64,000 nucleotides of DNA, taken from the NCBI GenBank assembly GCA_016766635.1, contig CP068473.1, positions 853,279 to 917,278 on the forward strand. Direction: 5' to 3'. The translations under genes and the position numbers were made by a program. This DNA is from Candidatus Xiphinematobacter sp. Its GTDB lineage: Bacteria; Verrucomicrobiota; Verrucomicrobiia; Chthoniobacterales; Xiphinematobacteraceae. Below the pieces are notes generated by a model that was not told where the DNA came from, did no database searches, and saw nothing but the letters and a program-made list of their open reading frames with translations. This document shows, one piece after another, positions 48,019 through 61,609 of this stretch. Position 1 is the stretch's first letter. Each line of letters begins with the position of its first letter.

Positions 48019-49308
48019 AGCTCACCTGGGTTCCCAAATTTCCCAAGCAAAGTTGCATCGAGTTTGCGTGGGTCCCCGCCATACACGCAATCACTGAAAA
48101 ATCCGCACTCCGTGGACCACTCAGACCATTCTTGCTAGGGGCAAGTCGTCCTATTAAAGCGCCAAGCTGACAGGATGAGTAATTTCGATCCTTATCCACC
48201 GTTGGAAGCAATCCTAACCAAAACCAATCCTAGGTATCAAAAGAAGTTTGCGGGACATCCGATTGCAGCCAGCATAGTAACCCGCAGAGTATCTGATGGA
48301 CTCGCCAGATGCATTCATATCCGAAACTAGCCAAGAAGGATTCCTCCCCCTGTCCCTTCCGGCAGGAAAACTCCCCAGCAGGATAGAAGCACACCCGGTG
48401 TAAACCTTTTCCATCATCGGATCACCTGTGTCAAGGCATGTGCATCCCCCGGCAGCTAGCCCAGCTCTCCTTCCTTCCTTCCTTGCTAGAAAGGGAACCG
48501 TATATCAGTTCCCAGCACATAACATCAAGAGGCATTGTGTAGCAGTCTCATACTTCATGGACCTGCGCATGGCAACCCCATCCAGGGTCTCCCTGGTTTT
48601 ACTACAGAAAAGGTTATGCAGGACTAACTTAGTATCGAAAAAAGGCCGTTCCTAACACTAGCAGGCAATTTCCGATGCCTGCGAGGGAAATTCTAGTATG
48701 CTCACGTCTAAGCTTGTAAGGTGTGCCTGCTCTCTATATCCATAAAGCCATGAAGAACTATGCAGCCTGGTTGCATGCCAGGCAACAGGGATCCTTCTTC
48801 CAGAAGGAGATTCTATTTTCCAGAAAGATATTAAGCGATACAAATGAGGAATTAATTCGGGAGCTTAAAAAAACCGCTTGACTAGTACCTTATTTTCTGG
48901 AACGCTACATCTTTCTGTACGGGGGAGGAGGGTTAAAACAAGACCAAGTAGGTTTCTCCTCCACCAGGGGCCCGCTTCGGGCACTTTGGCAGTGCAGACC
49001 TTCAGGCAAGTACTTGTTGCCCCTCTCGAGGGGACTCCTGGAGGGAGGATATTTGAAAGTCTGAATTTGGTTTCTTGGTAAGAAACTCAAATCGCTTATG
49101 TGACACATAGCAAAAACTGAGATGTGCGTTCTTCGTTGCTTTAAAAAAGAAGAAGAACGGGGAGTCTTTGCTTGGCCTTCTTCGAAGAAGAATTTGGCTT
49201 AGTCCAAGTGCTTTTTTCCCAGAAAAAGCTGGCGGAGGTTCCCAGGGTTTGTTTTTTCTTAATTTCTTTTGCCGATCCATGCAACCCTGGTTGTGTGGGG
49301 CAGAAGTT
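48019..49308. other. 1.3-kb gene-free stretch upstream of the rRNA operon
   Basis: No intact gene. It must hold the rRNA promoter, but I cannot assign convincing -35 and -10 boxes. A simple CCTT repeat lies near 48470-48485. The final 60 bp before 16S are T-rich. Confidence 0.55.
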
Positions 49309-50857
<1,549 letters not shown>

Positions 50858-50890
50858 CAAGTTACTTTGCAAAGCCAAAGTACAGGTCGA

Positions 50891-50942
50891 CTACCGTCCT
50901 CTACTGGACTGGAGAACCTTCCCTACACAGGAAGGACGGTAG
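50891..50942 (+). other. Long inverted repeat in the 16S-23S spacer
   Basis: CTACCGTCCT (50891-50900) pairs perfectly with AGGACGGTAG (50933-50942). It lies 40 bp after 16S and may be a processing stem or antiterminator-like structure in the pre-rRNA; the role is inferred. Confidence 0.7.
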
Positions 50943-51112
50943 GAGGTAACAGTCCCAGTCAGGGACTGGAGCAAACGGGGAACACACCTTTCAGTTTTTG
51001 CATGAACCTGGTTTCTGGCGGCTTTTAGCCCCCTGAGAGGAGGAGGCTTGCCCTCTTCCGCTTGGCAGGTGTTGAGCACGTGCTGGACACATGCTAGCTA
51101 GAGTGATAGGCG

Positions 51113-51185
51113 GGGGGCATAGCTCAGTTGGTAGAGCGCCAGCTTTGCAAGCTGGATGTCAGGGGTTCAAATCCCCTTGCCTCCA
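51113..51185 (+). tRNA. tRNA-Ala (TGC), rRNA spacer
   Basis: Acceptor GGGGGCA pairs with TGCCTCC (one G-T). The anticodon stem CCAGC/GCTGG encloses TTTGCAA, giving TGC, and the T arm is AGGGGTTCAAATCCCCT. Discriminator A, no encoded CCA. It is the first of the two spacer tRNAs. Confidence 0.97.
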
Positions 51186-51213
51186 CATTCGTGTGGGGTG
51201 TGATGTGCCCTCT

Positions 51214-51287
51214 GGGCCTGTAGCTCAGCCGGTTAGAGCATGCGCTTGATAAGCGCAGGGTCACTGGTTCAAGTCCAGTCAGGCCCA
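51214..51287 (+). tRNA. tRNA-Ile (GAT), rRNA spacer
   Basis: Acceptor GGGCCTG pairs with CAGGCCC, the anticodon stem TGCGC/GCGCA encloses TTGATAA giving GAT, and the T arm is ACTGGTTCAAGTCCAGT. Discriminator A, no encoded CCA. It follows tRNA-Ala by 28 bp, the reverse of the common Ile-Ala order. Confidence 0.97.
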
Positions 51288-51374
51288 CGTCGGCTCTTTG
51301 TGTGCCACGATGTAGCGTAGGGGTTCTTTTTAAGAAAGCTGGTTCTGGCTTTTCAGAGTCCTCGGGTGACTTCT

Positions 51375-51392
51375 CCTCGAGAATTCTCGAGG
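51375..51392 (+). other. 18-bp perfect palindrome in the rRNA spacer
   Basis: CCTCGAGAATTCTCGAGG is fully self-complementary and is extended by imperfectly matching CT and GGAG flanks. It lies between tRNA-Ile and 23S and could form a tight hairpin or cruciform, perhaps used in rRNA processing. Confidence 0.85.
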
Positions 51393-51570
51393 GGAGGAGT
51401 GTTCTTTGATATCCGCATACAGGGTAGAAAACAACTTCAAACTGAATCACATGGTAGCTAGCGAATACGGGGTTCCTCCCCCACTCGCCAGCAAAGGGTT
51501 CAGTTATAGAAAGTAGATAGAAAGAAGAGGTTAAAGAAGAACCTAAAGAGAAAGACGGTTCTTAGCATAA

Positions 51571-54440
<2,870 letters not shown>

Positions 54441-54490
54441 TAGTGCTAGGAGTCGGACCCTGTGTGCGGAGGCGATACGAAAATACAAAA

Positions 54491-54613
54491 ACCACCTGGT
54501 GATTAGGCGTAGTGGTCCCACCCGTTGCCATCCCGAACACGGAAGTGAAACGCTACAAGCTCCGATGGTAGTGCATCTATAGGGTGTGTGAGAGTAGGAC
54601 GTTGCCAGGTGGT
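54491..54613 (+). rRNA. rrf: 5S ribosomal RNA
   Basis: The ends pair as helix I (CCACCTGG with CCAGGTGG). The body includes GTGGTCCCACCCGTTGCCATCCCGAACACGG-type conserved 5S sequence (about 54512-54542) and GAGAGTAGGACGTTGCCAGG at the 3' side. It lies about 50 bp after 23S. Confidence 0.95.
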
Positions 54614-54623
54614 TATTGTTTGT

Positions 54624-54680
54624 AGGAGCCCGCTAGGTTCTTGCGGGCGACTACGTACCCTTTTCGTGCTCCTTTTTTTT
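54624..54680 (+). terminator. rRNA operon terminator
   Basis: AGGAGC (54624-54629) pairs with GCTCCT (54668-54673), directly followed by a run of seven more T. Inside it, GCCCGC pairs with GCGGGC as a second hairpin. It starts 10 bp after 5S. Fba converges from the right, so it may serve both sides. Confidence 0.85.
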
Positions 54681-54721
54681 ATTTGGCTCCATTAGTAAGC
54701 ACTTAGTAAGCCCTAAAAGCA

Positions 54722-55792
54722 CTAGGCGACAGTTACCTCCTCACAGAGGTAAACGTCTTGGATAGCCTGGAGGAGTGCTACTCCTTCCTTCATTGGCCGT
54801 TGAAATGCCTTCCTGCCAGAGATGAGCCCTTGTCCTCCGGCCCTCTTATTGACGACTGCAGTATAGATAGCCTCCGGAAGATCGTTTTTACCACCCGAAG
54901 CGCCTCCGCTACTGATGAGCCCTACGCGCCCCATGAAGCAGTTGGCTACCTGATATCTACAAAGATCTACGGGGTGTTTGCTTGTTAGCTCCAGATACAC
55001 TCGCTTGTCAGATTTTCCATACCTCTGGCCCACGCCCCCCAAAGTGGGGAATCCACCATTGTTTTCAGGAAGCTTCTGTTTGATGACATCAGCCTGGATA
55101 GTGGCACCCAAGTAGTTGGCTTGACCTGTGAGGTCAGCAGAAAGGTGCAAATCTCTATCTTCCCTCACGAAAGAGGCATTACGTAGATAACACCACAAAA
55201 CGGTCACCATGCCGAGTTCATGCGCTAGAGCAAACAGTTCAGAAATTTCGACAATTTCTCGCGGAGCATCCTCTGAGCCAAAGTAGACCGTTGCCCCTAT
55301 GGCAGCAGCCCCTAGCTCATAAGCTTGCTTAACAGTACCAAAAAGAATCTCTCTATGCTTATTAGGGTAGGTAAGCAGCTCATTATGATTGATCTTCACC
55401 AGGAAGGGAATTTTGTGTGCATATCTCCTAGCGACAGCTCCCAGAACTCCAAAAGTGGACGCCACAGCATTGCATCCACCTTCAATTGCAAGTCTAACGA
55501 TATTCTCCGGATCAAAATATTCGGGATTAGCAGCAAAACTGGCCCCAGCTGAGTGTTCAACACCCTGATCTACTGGCAAAATGGAGAGATAGCCCGTCCC
55601 GCTAAGACGACCATGGCGATAGATCCGATTTAAATTGCCTAACACACGGTTATTCCGATCTGACGGCAAGAAAACCCTTTCTATAAAATCCGCGCCCGGT
55701 AAGTAGAGTGTTTCCTTAGCAAAGGTCCGGCTAGTATGAGTCAGTAAACACTCAGCCCCTTCCCCGAGGATGCGAACAATTTGATCTATCAC
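54722..55792 (-). CDS. fbaB: Class I fructose-bisphosphate aldolase (DhnA type)
   Basis: Splits fructose-1,6-bisphosphate in glycolysis. The 356-residue protein belongs to the DeoC/FbaB-like class I aldolases, not to the zinc enzymes: [12 protein letters not shown] at the N-terminal side, [26 protein letters not shown], the Lys-containing region around [13 protein letters not shown], and [17 protein letters not shown] near the end, which holds phosphate-binding glycines. The start is a GTG at 55792. It faces the rRNA operon and shares the terminator region. Confidence 0.93.
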   Translation of the reverse strand: MIDQIVRILGEGAECLLTHTSRTFAKETLYLPGADFIERVFLPSDRNNRVLGNLNRIYRHGRLSGTGYLSILPVDQGVEHSAGASFAANPEYFDPENIVRLAIEGGCNAVASTFGVLGAVARRYAHKIPFLVKINHNELLTYPNKHREILFGTVKQAYELGAAAIGATVYFGSEDAPREIVEISELFALAHELGMVTVLWCYLRNASFVREDRDLHLSADLTGQANYLGATIQADVIKQKLPENNGGFPTLGGVGQRYGKSDKRVYLELTSKHPVDLCRYQVANCFMGRVGLISSGGASGGKNDLPEAIYTAVVNKRAGGQGLISGRKAFQRPMKEGVALLQAIQDVYLCEEVTVA

Positions 55793-56112
55793 AATTACGC
55801 TTCTTTTATTATTTGTTACCCGGACACCACCTATAGAGCCCGTAAGCAGATTAAAGTGCCCTTAGACGGGCTATATCTTAATCAGAAGAACCCCCGTCTA
55901 CACAAGGAAAACCACAGATACAAAGGTGACAGGAAGTACCTAGCTTAGATACCTAGCTTAACTTCCCTTCGGACAACTCGTGGAATAGGTAGGCTAAGAC
56001 ATAAGCCACGGTCTTACAAATTATTCTGGCGCAGGAGAATGTGGCCCGAAAACGCCTCTGATAGAATCAGACAGAGAGTTAACCCAACATAATCTGAAAG
56101 GCGAATCTTGCG
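55793..56112. other. Gene-free stretch upstream of fba
   Basis: No gene. It has a near-tandem TACCTAGCTTA pair (55937 and 55950) enclosed by GGAAGT/ACTTCC, forming a potential hairpin at 55932-55966. A promoter for fba should be here but was not assigned. Confidence 0.5.
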
Positions 56113-56185
<73 letters not shown>

Positions 56186-56470
56186 AAAGATGGAGCAACC
56201 GCTGTCCTTAACAGCAGAGGAAGGTATAACAACCCAAATGTGGGCGCAAGAATCTAACTCACATGGAACCATTTGGGAAACTCGCAGCGGAAGCAGAACT
56301 TGGAAAATTGCAGTGTTGCCCGCCTGATTAGCAAAATATTCAGAGGTTAGGCACCTGCGCGTTGTTCTTGTTACGGACCTTCGCTTCCAGGTCTATAGAC
56401 ATCATTGATGACATAGACTAGATTCTTCCGGAGTGTTATCATTGGCCGATCAGTATCAGGCGACCTTTTT

Positions 56471-59212
56471 ATGACCAGCGCAGAAATACGATCTTCCTTC
56501 CTCAAGTTTTTTTCCTCTAAGGGACACTCCCTCATCCGCTCTTCCAGCCTTTTACCAGACTCCCCAAACTTACTGTTTACTAATGCTGGCATGAACCAGT
56601 TTGTGCCGATTTTTCTTGGTGAGTGTCCTCCGGATGTAAGTAGTTGGCCAGAAGTTCTTCCAGGAATGTCCACCCGAGCCGCTAGTACCCAAAAATGCCT
56701 CCGCGCTGGAGGGAAACACAACGACCTCGAAGATGTCGGATTGGATACGTACCACCATACTTTCTTCGAAATGCTAGGGAATTGGAGTTTTGGCGACTAT
56801 TCTAAAAGGGAAGCCATTGAATGGGCCTGGGAACTCATAGCATGCCGGTGGAAATTTCCACCGCAGCGGCTCTACGCTAGTTTCTATCGGCCAGCTCCTG
56901 GCGAGCCTAGCGAGATAGACGAAGAGGCTTGTGAGTGCTGGGGCAATCTCTTTCGAAATGCCGGCCTTGATCCCAGAATCCACGTCCGTAGTGGCGGGAA
57001 AAAGGATAATTTTTGGATGATGGGAGACAATGGCCCATGTGGGCCGTGCAGCGAGTTGCATATAGATTTAACTCCTGCTGGTGATTCTTGTGGAAATCTG
57101 ATTAATACTGGGAGCGTGTACTGTATGGAAATTTGGAATCTCGTTTTCATCCAGTTCAACCTACTCCAGGATAGTACTATCGCCCCTCTCCCTACACAAC
57201 ATGTCGACACCGGTATGGGACTTGAGCGCATAGCCTCTGTCCTTCAGGGTACTCGGGGGTTTACGGACTTCTCCCATACAGTTTCTAATTACGAGACCGA
57301 TCTCTTCTACCCACTACTGCAGCAAACCGAGAAATTAAGTGGCAAGCAGTATATGGCTACCCTGCCTCCATTGGACAATCGGAACCACCAAGAAATGGTG
57401 GACACCGCCTTCCGAGTAGTTGCCGATCACCTTCGCACCCTCGCTTTTGCCATTGCCGACGGAATTTTTCCGGATAACACCGGTCGGGGCTATGTGCTGC
57501 GGCGGATACTACGCCGGGCTGTTCGACACGGGAGAGTTTTAGGCTTACGTAAGCCATTTTTGCACCGGCTTGTTGCGGTTCTTGTTGGGATAATGGGAAA
57601 CGTTTTCCAAGAACTTATCTCTCAACAAGCACGGGTAGAGGAGATCATTCGAGCAGAGGAAGAGGCTTTTTACAAAACACTTGATAGAGGATTGCAAGTC
57701 TTTAAGGAAATTATCTCTCGCCTTAGGACACTAGGTTCCTCCATAGTGCCGGGAGAGGATGCTTTTCGCCTTTCAGACACCTACGGCTTCCCTATAGATC
57801 TTACCCAATTAATGGCCAGGGAGGTTGGATTTTCTGTAGACCAAACAGGTTTTGAGCAATACATGGGACAACAGCGCTCCTTGGCGCGCGCTAATCAGAG
57901 AAGAGAACTTACTCAGGCAAGCGCACAAGGAATCACGACGCAGTTCCTTGGTTATGAGTCCCTAGAGTCTACTGGAGTCATTCGTGATCTTTACACTGGA
58001 ACAGATGGGACTTGGCTTGCCCTAGACAAAACCCCCTTCTACCCAACAATGGGGGGCCAGGTTGGTGATTCTGGTTATCTGAAAACTCTCCAGGAAGAAA
58101 GTAGTCAGCACTTCCCTGTCCTTACGGCGATGCGTTCTGGGGATGCCCTGTATCATCGTCTAGCTTCTGAGGGGAAGGAGTGCCTCACGCTTGCAATAGG
58201 AACACAAGTTCAAGCTGTCGTAGACTCCAGGAGACGGATAGCTATCGAACGCCATCATTCTGCTACGCACCTCCTCCACTGGGCACTACGCGAAGTTCTG
58301 TCCTGCAGTATCGCACAACGTGGCTCATATGTAGGGGCAAAAAAGTTGACATTTGATTTTGGAAGTGGTGCCCTGACTCAAGCAAGGCTCACTGATGTCG
58401 AGAAACTAGTCAACGAACGCATCCTGGAAAATTCACAAATCTCATGGATGCAACTTCCTTACAATGAGGTGCGAGGACGTGCTGATGTTATACAGATCTT
58501 CAGTGAGAAGTATGGTAGGAACGTGCGCATCGTCCAGATCGGAGGCACAGCAGGTTCGTTGGACGGATACTCAATGGAACTTTGTGCTGGAACTCACTGC
58601 CGAGCTACGGGGGAACTAGGAGTATTCCGAATTATCTCCGAGGAAGCGGTAGCCGCTGGTGTACGCCGTATCGAAGCAGTTGCAGGCTATGCTGCATACC
58701 TCTTTATTCAATGCCAAACAGAATTGTTGTGTCGCCTAGCAGGAAAACTAGGTGCACCTGTGGTGCAATTGGAACAAAAGGTAGATTTTGCCATCAAACG
58801 GTCTAGGATGCTGGAGAAACAGCTGCGGGTTTCTCAGCAACGACAAGCTAATGCCATTGCCAGCGTCTTATTGGAAAGGAAGAGTACTATTGGGGAGATT
58901 CCGGCCATTGTGGAGAATGTAGGGGAGATTAATGGGGTCGTCCTGGAGGAGGTTTCAAATTCCATTAAAGACCGATTTGATGGGGTCTTAGTCCTCGGAG
59001 GAAGCGAGAACGATGTAGTTTTACTAATAGTAACTGTTCCTTCTTCCTGGGTTCCGAAACTCTCCGCGAGAAACATCGTGCAAGAGATTACACATATTGT
59101 AGGTGGCACTGGGGGTGGAGGAACAGATAGAGCCAGAGGAGGGGGTAGGGGAGTAAGACATCTTGGGGAAGCGCTGCAGCGGGCGGTTGAGCTCATTAGG
59201 GGTGCGTTGTAG
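56471..59212 (+). CDS. alaS: Alanyl-tRNA synthetase
   Basis: Charges tRNA-Ala. The 913-residue protein has all modules in order: the class II catalytic domain starting RSSFLKFFSSKGHSLIRSSSLLP with NAGMNQFVPIFLG and RIASVLQG, and the tRNA-recognition domain. The editing domain follows with the zinc site HHSATHLLHWAL and ELCAGTHCRATGELG, then the C-Ala domain with GGTGGGGTDRARGGG near the end. The ATG lies next to a weak ribosome-binding site. pgsA follows closely. Slightly longer than the E. coli enzyme (876) but with no clear extra domain. Confidence 0.97.
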   Translation: MTSAEIRSSFLKFFSSKGHSLIRSSSLLPDSPNLLFTNAGMNQFVPIFLGECPPDVSSWPEVLPGMSTRAASTQKCLRAGGKHNDLEDVGLDTYHHTFFEMLGNWSFGDYSKREAIEWAWELIACRWKFPPQRLYASFYRPAPGEPSEIDEEACECWGNLFRNAGLDPRIHVRSGGKKDNFWMMGDNGPCGPCSELHIDLTPAGDSCGNLINTGSVYCMEIWNLVFIQFNLLQDSTIAPLPTQHVDTGMGLERIASVLQGTRGFTDFSHTVSNYETDLFYPLLQQTEKLSGKQYMATLPPLDNRNHQEMVDTAFRVVADHLRTLAFAIADGIFPDNTGRGYVLRRILRRAVRHGRVLGLRKPFLHRLVAVLVGIMGNVFQELISQQARVEEIIRAEEEAFYKTLDRGLQVFKEIISRLRTLGSSIVPGEDAFRLSDTYGFPIDLTQLMAREVGFSVDQTGFEQYMGQQRSLARANQRRELTQASAQGITTQFLGYESLESTGVIRDLYTGTDGTWLALDKTPFYPTMGGQVGDSGYLKTLQEESSQHFPVLTAMRSGDALYHRLASEGKECLTLAIGTQVQAVVDSRRRIAIERHHSATHLLHWALREVLSCSIAQRGSYVGAKKLTFDFGSGALTQARLTDVEKLVNERILENSQISWMQLPYNEVRGRADVIQIFSEKYGRNVRIVQIGGTAGSLDGYSMELCAGTHCRATGELGVFRIISEEAVAAGVRRIEAVAGYAAYLFIQCQTELLCRLAGKLGAPVVQLEQKVDFAIKRSRMLEKQLRVSQQRQANAIASVLLERKSTIGEIPAIVENVGEINGVVLEEVSNSIKDRFDGVLVLGGSENDVVLLIVTVPSSWVPKLSARNIVQEITHIVGGTGGGGTDRARGGGRGVRHLGEALQRAVELIRGAL

Positions 59213-59340
59213 CTTTTATGCCAGCAAGAGTATGTCCCCCGGATAGGAAAAGCAGTCTCACTAAGCAGCACTCACTTTCTACCAAGCACGGCACGGCACA
59301 ACCTGGGAGTTTTCTCTTATTTAGTTGGAAGAACCCCGCC

Positions 59341-59907
59341 ATGACCCTTCCCAATCGCCTCACCTTGGCCCGCTTTTCCCTTACAGTACTTTTTGTGGTG
59401 GCTACAGAAAGCCCATTCAGATGGAATATGACACTTGCACTGGTCTTTTTTACCCTGGCGACCTTGACGGATTACCTCGACGGACTGCTTGCTCGCAGGC
59501 GGAGCCTGGCGACCAATTTTGGAAGACTAATGGATCCCTTAGCAGACAAGGTCCTCAATGCATCAGCGTTTATTCTCCTACTCATTTATGCAGATCTCCC
59601 TGCATGGGTAGTAATGATTATCATCGCAAGGGAATTCTTGATCACAGGATTGCGTCTCCTCGCTGGAAGCAAGGGCGTCATTCTTCCAGCAGAACGACTG
59701 GGGAAACATAAAACAGTCTGGCAAATGATGACCATTTTTTTCTTCCTGATGCTTGCAACATTTTTGGAGTGGCAATTGCGGCCAGCATGGTGGGCATCTA
59801 CTTGGATCTATGGTGGATGGATACTTGTTACAGTTACTCTAACACTCACTCTGTACTCTGGTCTAGGTTATCTCTGGAGAAACCGAGCGTTATTCATTGC
59901 AAATTAG
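59341..59907 (+). CDS. pgsA: CDP-diacylglycerol-glycerol-3-phosphate 3-phosphatidyltransferase
   Basis: Makes phosphatidylglycerol phosphate in the inner membrane. The 188-residue protein has about five membrane helices and the full CDP-alcohol phosphotransferase motif D-x2-D-G-x2-A-R-x8-G-x3-D-x3-D in DYLDGLLARRRSLATNFG and RLMDPLADK. The frame is open from 59218, but ATG 59341 gives the typical start MTLPNRLTLARF. It follows alaS after 128 bp and converges with holB, 57 bp between stops. Confidence 0.93.
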   Translation: MTLPNRLTLARFSLTVLFVVATESPFRWNMTLALVFFTLATLTDYLDGLLARRRSLATNFGRLMDPLADKVLNASAFILLLIYADLPAWVVMIIIAREFLITGLRLLAGSKGVILPAERLGKHKTVWQMMTIFFFLMLATFLEWQLRPAWWASTWIYGGWILVTVTLTLTLYSGLGYLWRNRALFIAN

Positions 59908-59964
59908 GGAAGGTATGGGCTTGAAGGATCGAATTCTTGGGGAAGACAATTGGCGATTCAGAAT

Positions 59965-60954
59965 TTAGTTCTTCGGAATCAAGTCACTACGCGGGGTCAT
60001 GGAAAAAATCTCCAGAAAGCACACTTCAAGAGCAAGGGACTCGTTGACTCCAACGGCCAGGAACCTCTGGAGAAGCTCCAGTAATTCTATTTGCTGGAGG
60101 AGAATTCCATGTGGAGCTTTAGCAAGAAGAACAGCCGTAGGATCAGGAGAAACAATCCCGAGATGGGAGGTGCGAAGCCCCTCTGCAAGGCAACTTTTCA
60201 AAGCTGTAACTAGGCCATGTCGTAGATAAACGAAAGTAGACTCCATCATGGCCTTGGAACACTTCGCGCGTTCCTCGATCCATGCACCATCGGTACCCTT
60301 TTGATAGCGGTGCCTGTAGTGCTCAAGTTCTGCTCCAGCTTGCTTGGCTGCATCCTCTTTACACTTAGCTAGTATGGTTTGAAACTCCCTCACAAACTGG
60401 AATGTCTGAGCAACTGCTCCAATTCCGAGTTGTAGGCAGTGATTGAAATGTTTCACAATAGACCTCTCTTGTGGGGTAGCTTGCCGTTTTTCTTTGTGAT
60501 ACAATGGCACCCGGATGCACCTCGAGAGGATGGTTGGCAAGATAGTTTCTAGGCTGGTAGCGAGGAGTACTAGAAAGGTGTCATTAGGTGGTTCTTCCAG
60601 GGTTTTTAGGAAGGCATTGGCGGCATTGAGAGCAAAACGGTCTGCCTCCTGAATTATTGCGACCTTAGCAGTCCCAGTCACAGACCGCTTCCGAAGCAGA
60701 TGTTCCAAAAGGCGTACTTGTCCAATAACAATGCGTCGGGTTTTAGAAACGGGCTGAACTCTATGAAAGTCTGGATGTGAAGAGCAAGAGCCAAGTACTT
60801 CTTCTGAGCAGCGCAAGATCAGCGCAGCAAGTTTTCTAGCTAGATCTTTCTTCCCAGAGCCGGAGGCACCGTGGATCAAATAGGCATGAGCAAGGTGATG
60901 CGCTTTATGGGAGGCGGCTAAGTATTCCAGGGCGTTCCTAGCTAAGAGGGCCAT
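59965..60954 (-). CDS. holB: DNA polymerase III subunit delta prime
   Basis: Part of the clamp loader. The 329-residue protein has the AAA+ core: HAYLIHGASGSGKKDLARKLA (P-loop-like), KVAIIQEADRFALNAANAFLKTLEEPPNDTFLVLLAT and the sensor region LPTILSRCIRV. The usual zinc-module cysteines around residues 50-65 are reduced (RCSEEVLGSCSSHPDF). C-terminal collar domain helices follow. It overlaps tmk by 17 bp on the same strand, the classic tmk-holB pair. Confidence 0.92.
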   Translation of the reverse strand: MALLARNALEYLAASHKAHHLAHAYLIHGASGSGKKDLARKLAALILRCSEEVLGSCSSHPDFHRVQPVSKTRRIVIGQVRLLEHLLRKRSVTGTAKVAIIQEADRFALNAANAFLKTLEEPPNDTFLVLLATSLETILPTILSRCIRVPLYHKEKRQATPQERSIVKHFNHCLQLGIGAVAQTFQFVREFQTILAKCKEDAAKQAGAELEHYRHRYQKGTDGAWIEERAKCSKAMMESTFVYLRHGLVTALKSCLAEGLRTSHLGIVSPDPTAVLLAKAPHGILLQQIELLELLQRFLAVGVNESLALEVCFLEIFSMTPRSDLIPKN

Positions 60955-61609
60955 ATCTTTCTTCCAAAGTCATTATAATTATCTGAGAAAGTGCATCTAC
61001 TGGCTGCTCAGCATCCAAAACCACGAAACGGTCTGGATTTGCTTGAGCAAGCTCCAAGTAGCCTCTACGAACTAAGGCATGGTATTTCAAGGATTCTTTC
61101 CCTATCCCGCTCGGGTTAAGGGAGGTGTCGCGACGAGAAACACGTTGCAACGCAACCTCAGAATCTATGTCTAAGAGAAAGGTCACATCTGGAATACAAC
61201 CACTTACCACTTGCTGGTTAACGTATTCGACGAAGTTGTGCGGCAGGCTACGTGCTTTGCCTTGGTAAACTGTGGTAGAATCAAGAAAGCGATCGCAAAC
61301 AACAATGGAGCCCGCAAGGAGAGCAGGGAGAATCTTCTCCCGAACTAGTTGCGCTCTGCTGGCGGTGAAGAGTAATAACTCCGCCTCCGGAAACAGTTTA
61401 GAAGTTCCCACGGTGGTTGCCTTAAGAAGATGGCGAACAGATTCACCAAGAGCTGTCCCACCTGGTTCCCTCAGTGCCAAGAGGGGCCTATCATAATCTC
61501 GGAATGCCTGCGCAAGTCTGAGGATTTGTGTAGTTTTTCCACATCCTTCTGCACCTTCGAAGGAAATGAAAACACCCCTCGGCCTTGCAGCAAAATCGTG
61601 CGGGTACAT
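60938..61609 (-). CDS. tmk: Thymidylate kinase
   Basis: Phosphorylates dTMP to dTDP. The 223-residue protein has the P-loop FEGAEGCGKTTQI, the substrate motif LREPGGTALGE, VVCDRFLDSTTVYQGKAR and the DVTFLLDID strand. A short N-terminal extension (about 10 residues) precedes the P-loop strand. holB overlaps its end, so the two are translated together. Upstream lies the largest gene-free stretch of the window. Confidence 0.95.
   Translation of the reverse strand: MYPHDFAARPRGVFISFEGAEGCGKTTQILRLAQAFRDYDRPLLALREPGGTALGESVRHLLKATTVGTSKLFPEAELLLFTASRAQLVREKILPALLAGSIVVCDRFLDSTTVYQGKARSLPHNFVEYVNQQVVSGCIPDVTFLLDIDSEVALQRVSRRDTSLNPSGIGKESLKYHALVRRGYLELAQANPDRFVVLDAEQPVDALSQIIIMTLEERYGPLS

Noticed and set aside
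48428..48655. ORFs upstream of 16S
   Set aside because: No motifs, no start signals, and codon patterns unlike the real genes.
51124..51450. Minus-strand ORF of 108 codons with LTGLEPVTLRLSS
   Set aside because: It is the reverse translation of the two spacer tRNAs, a well-known false protein.
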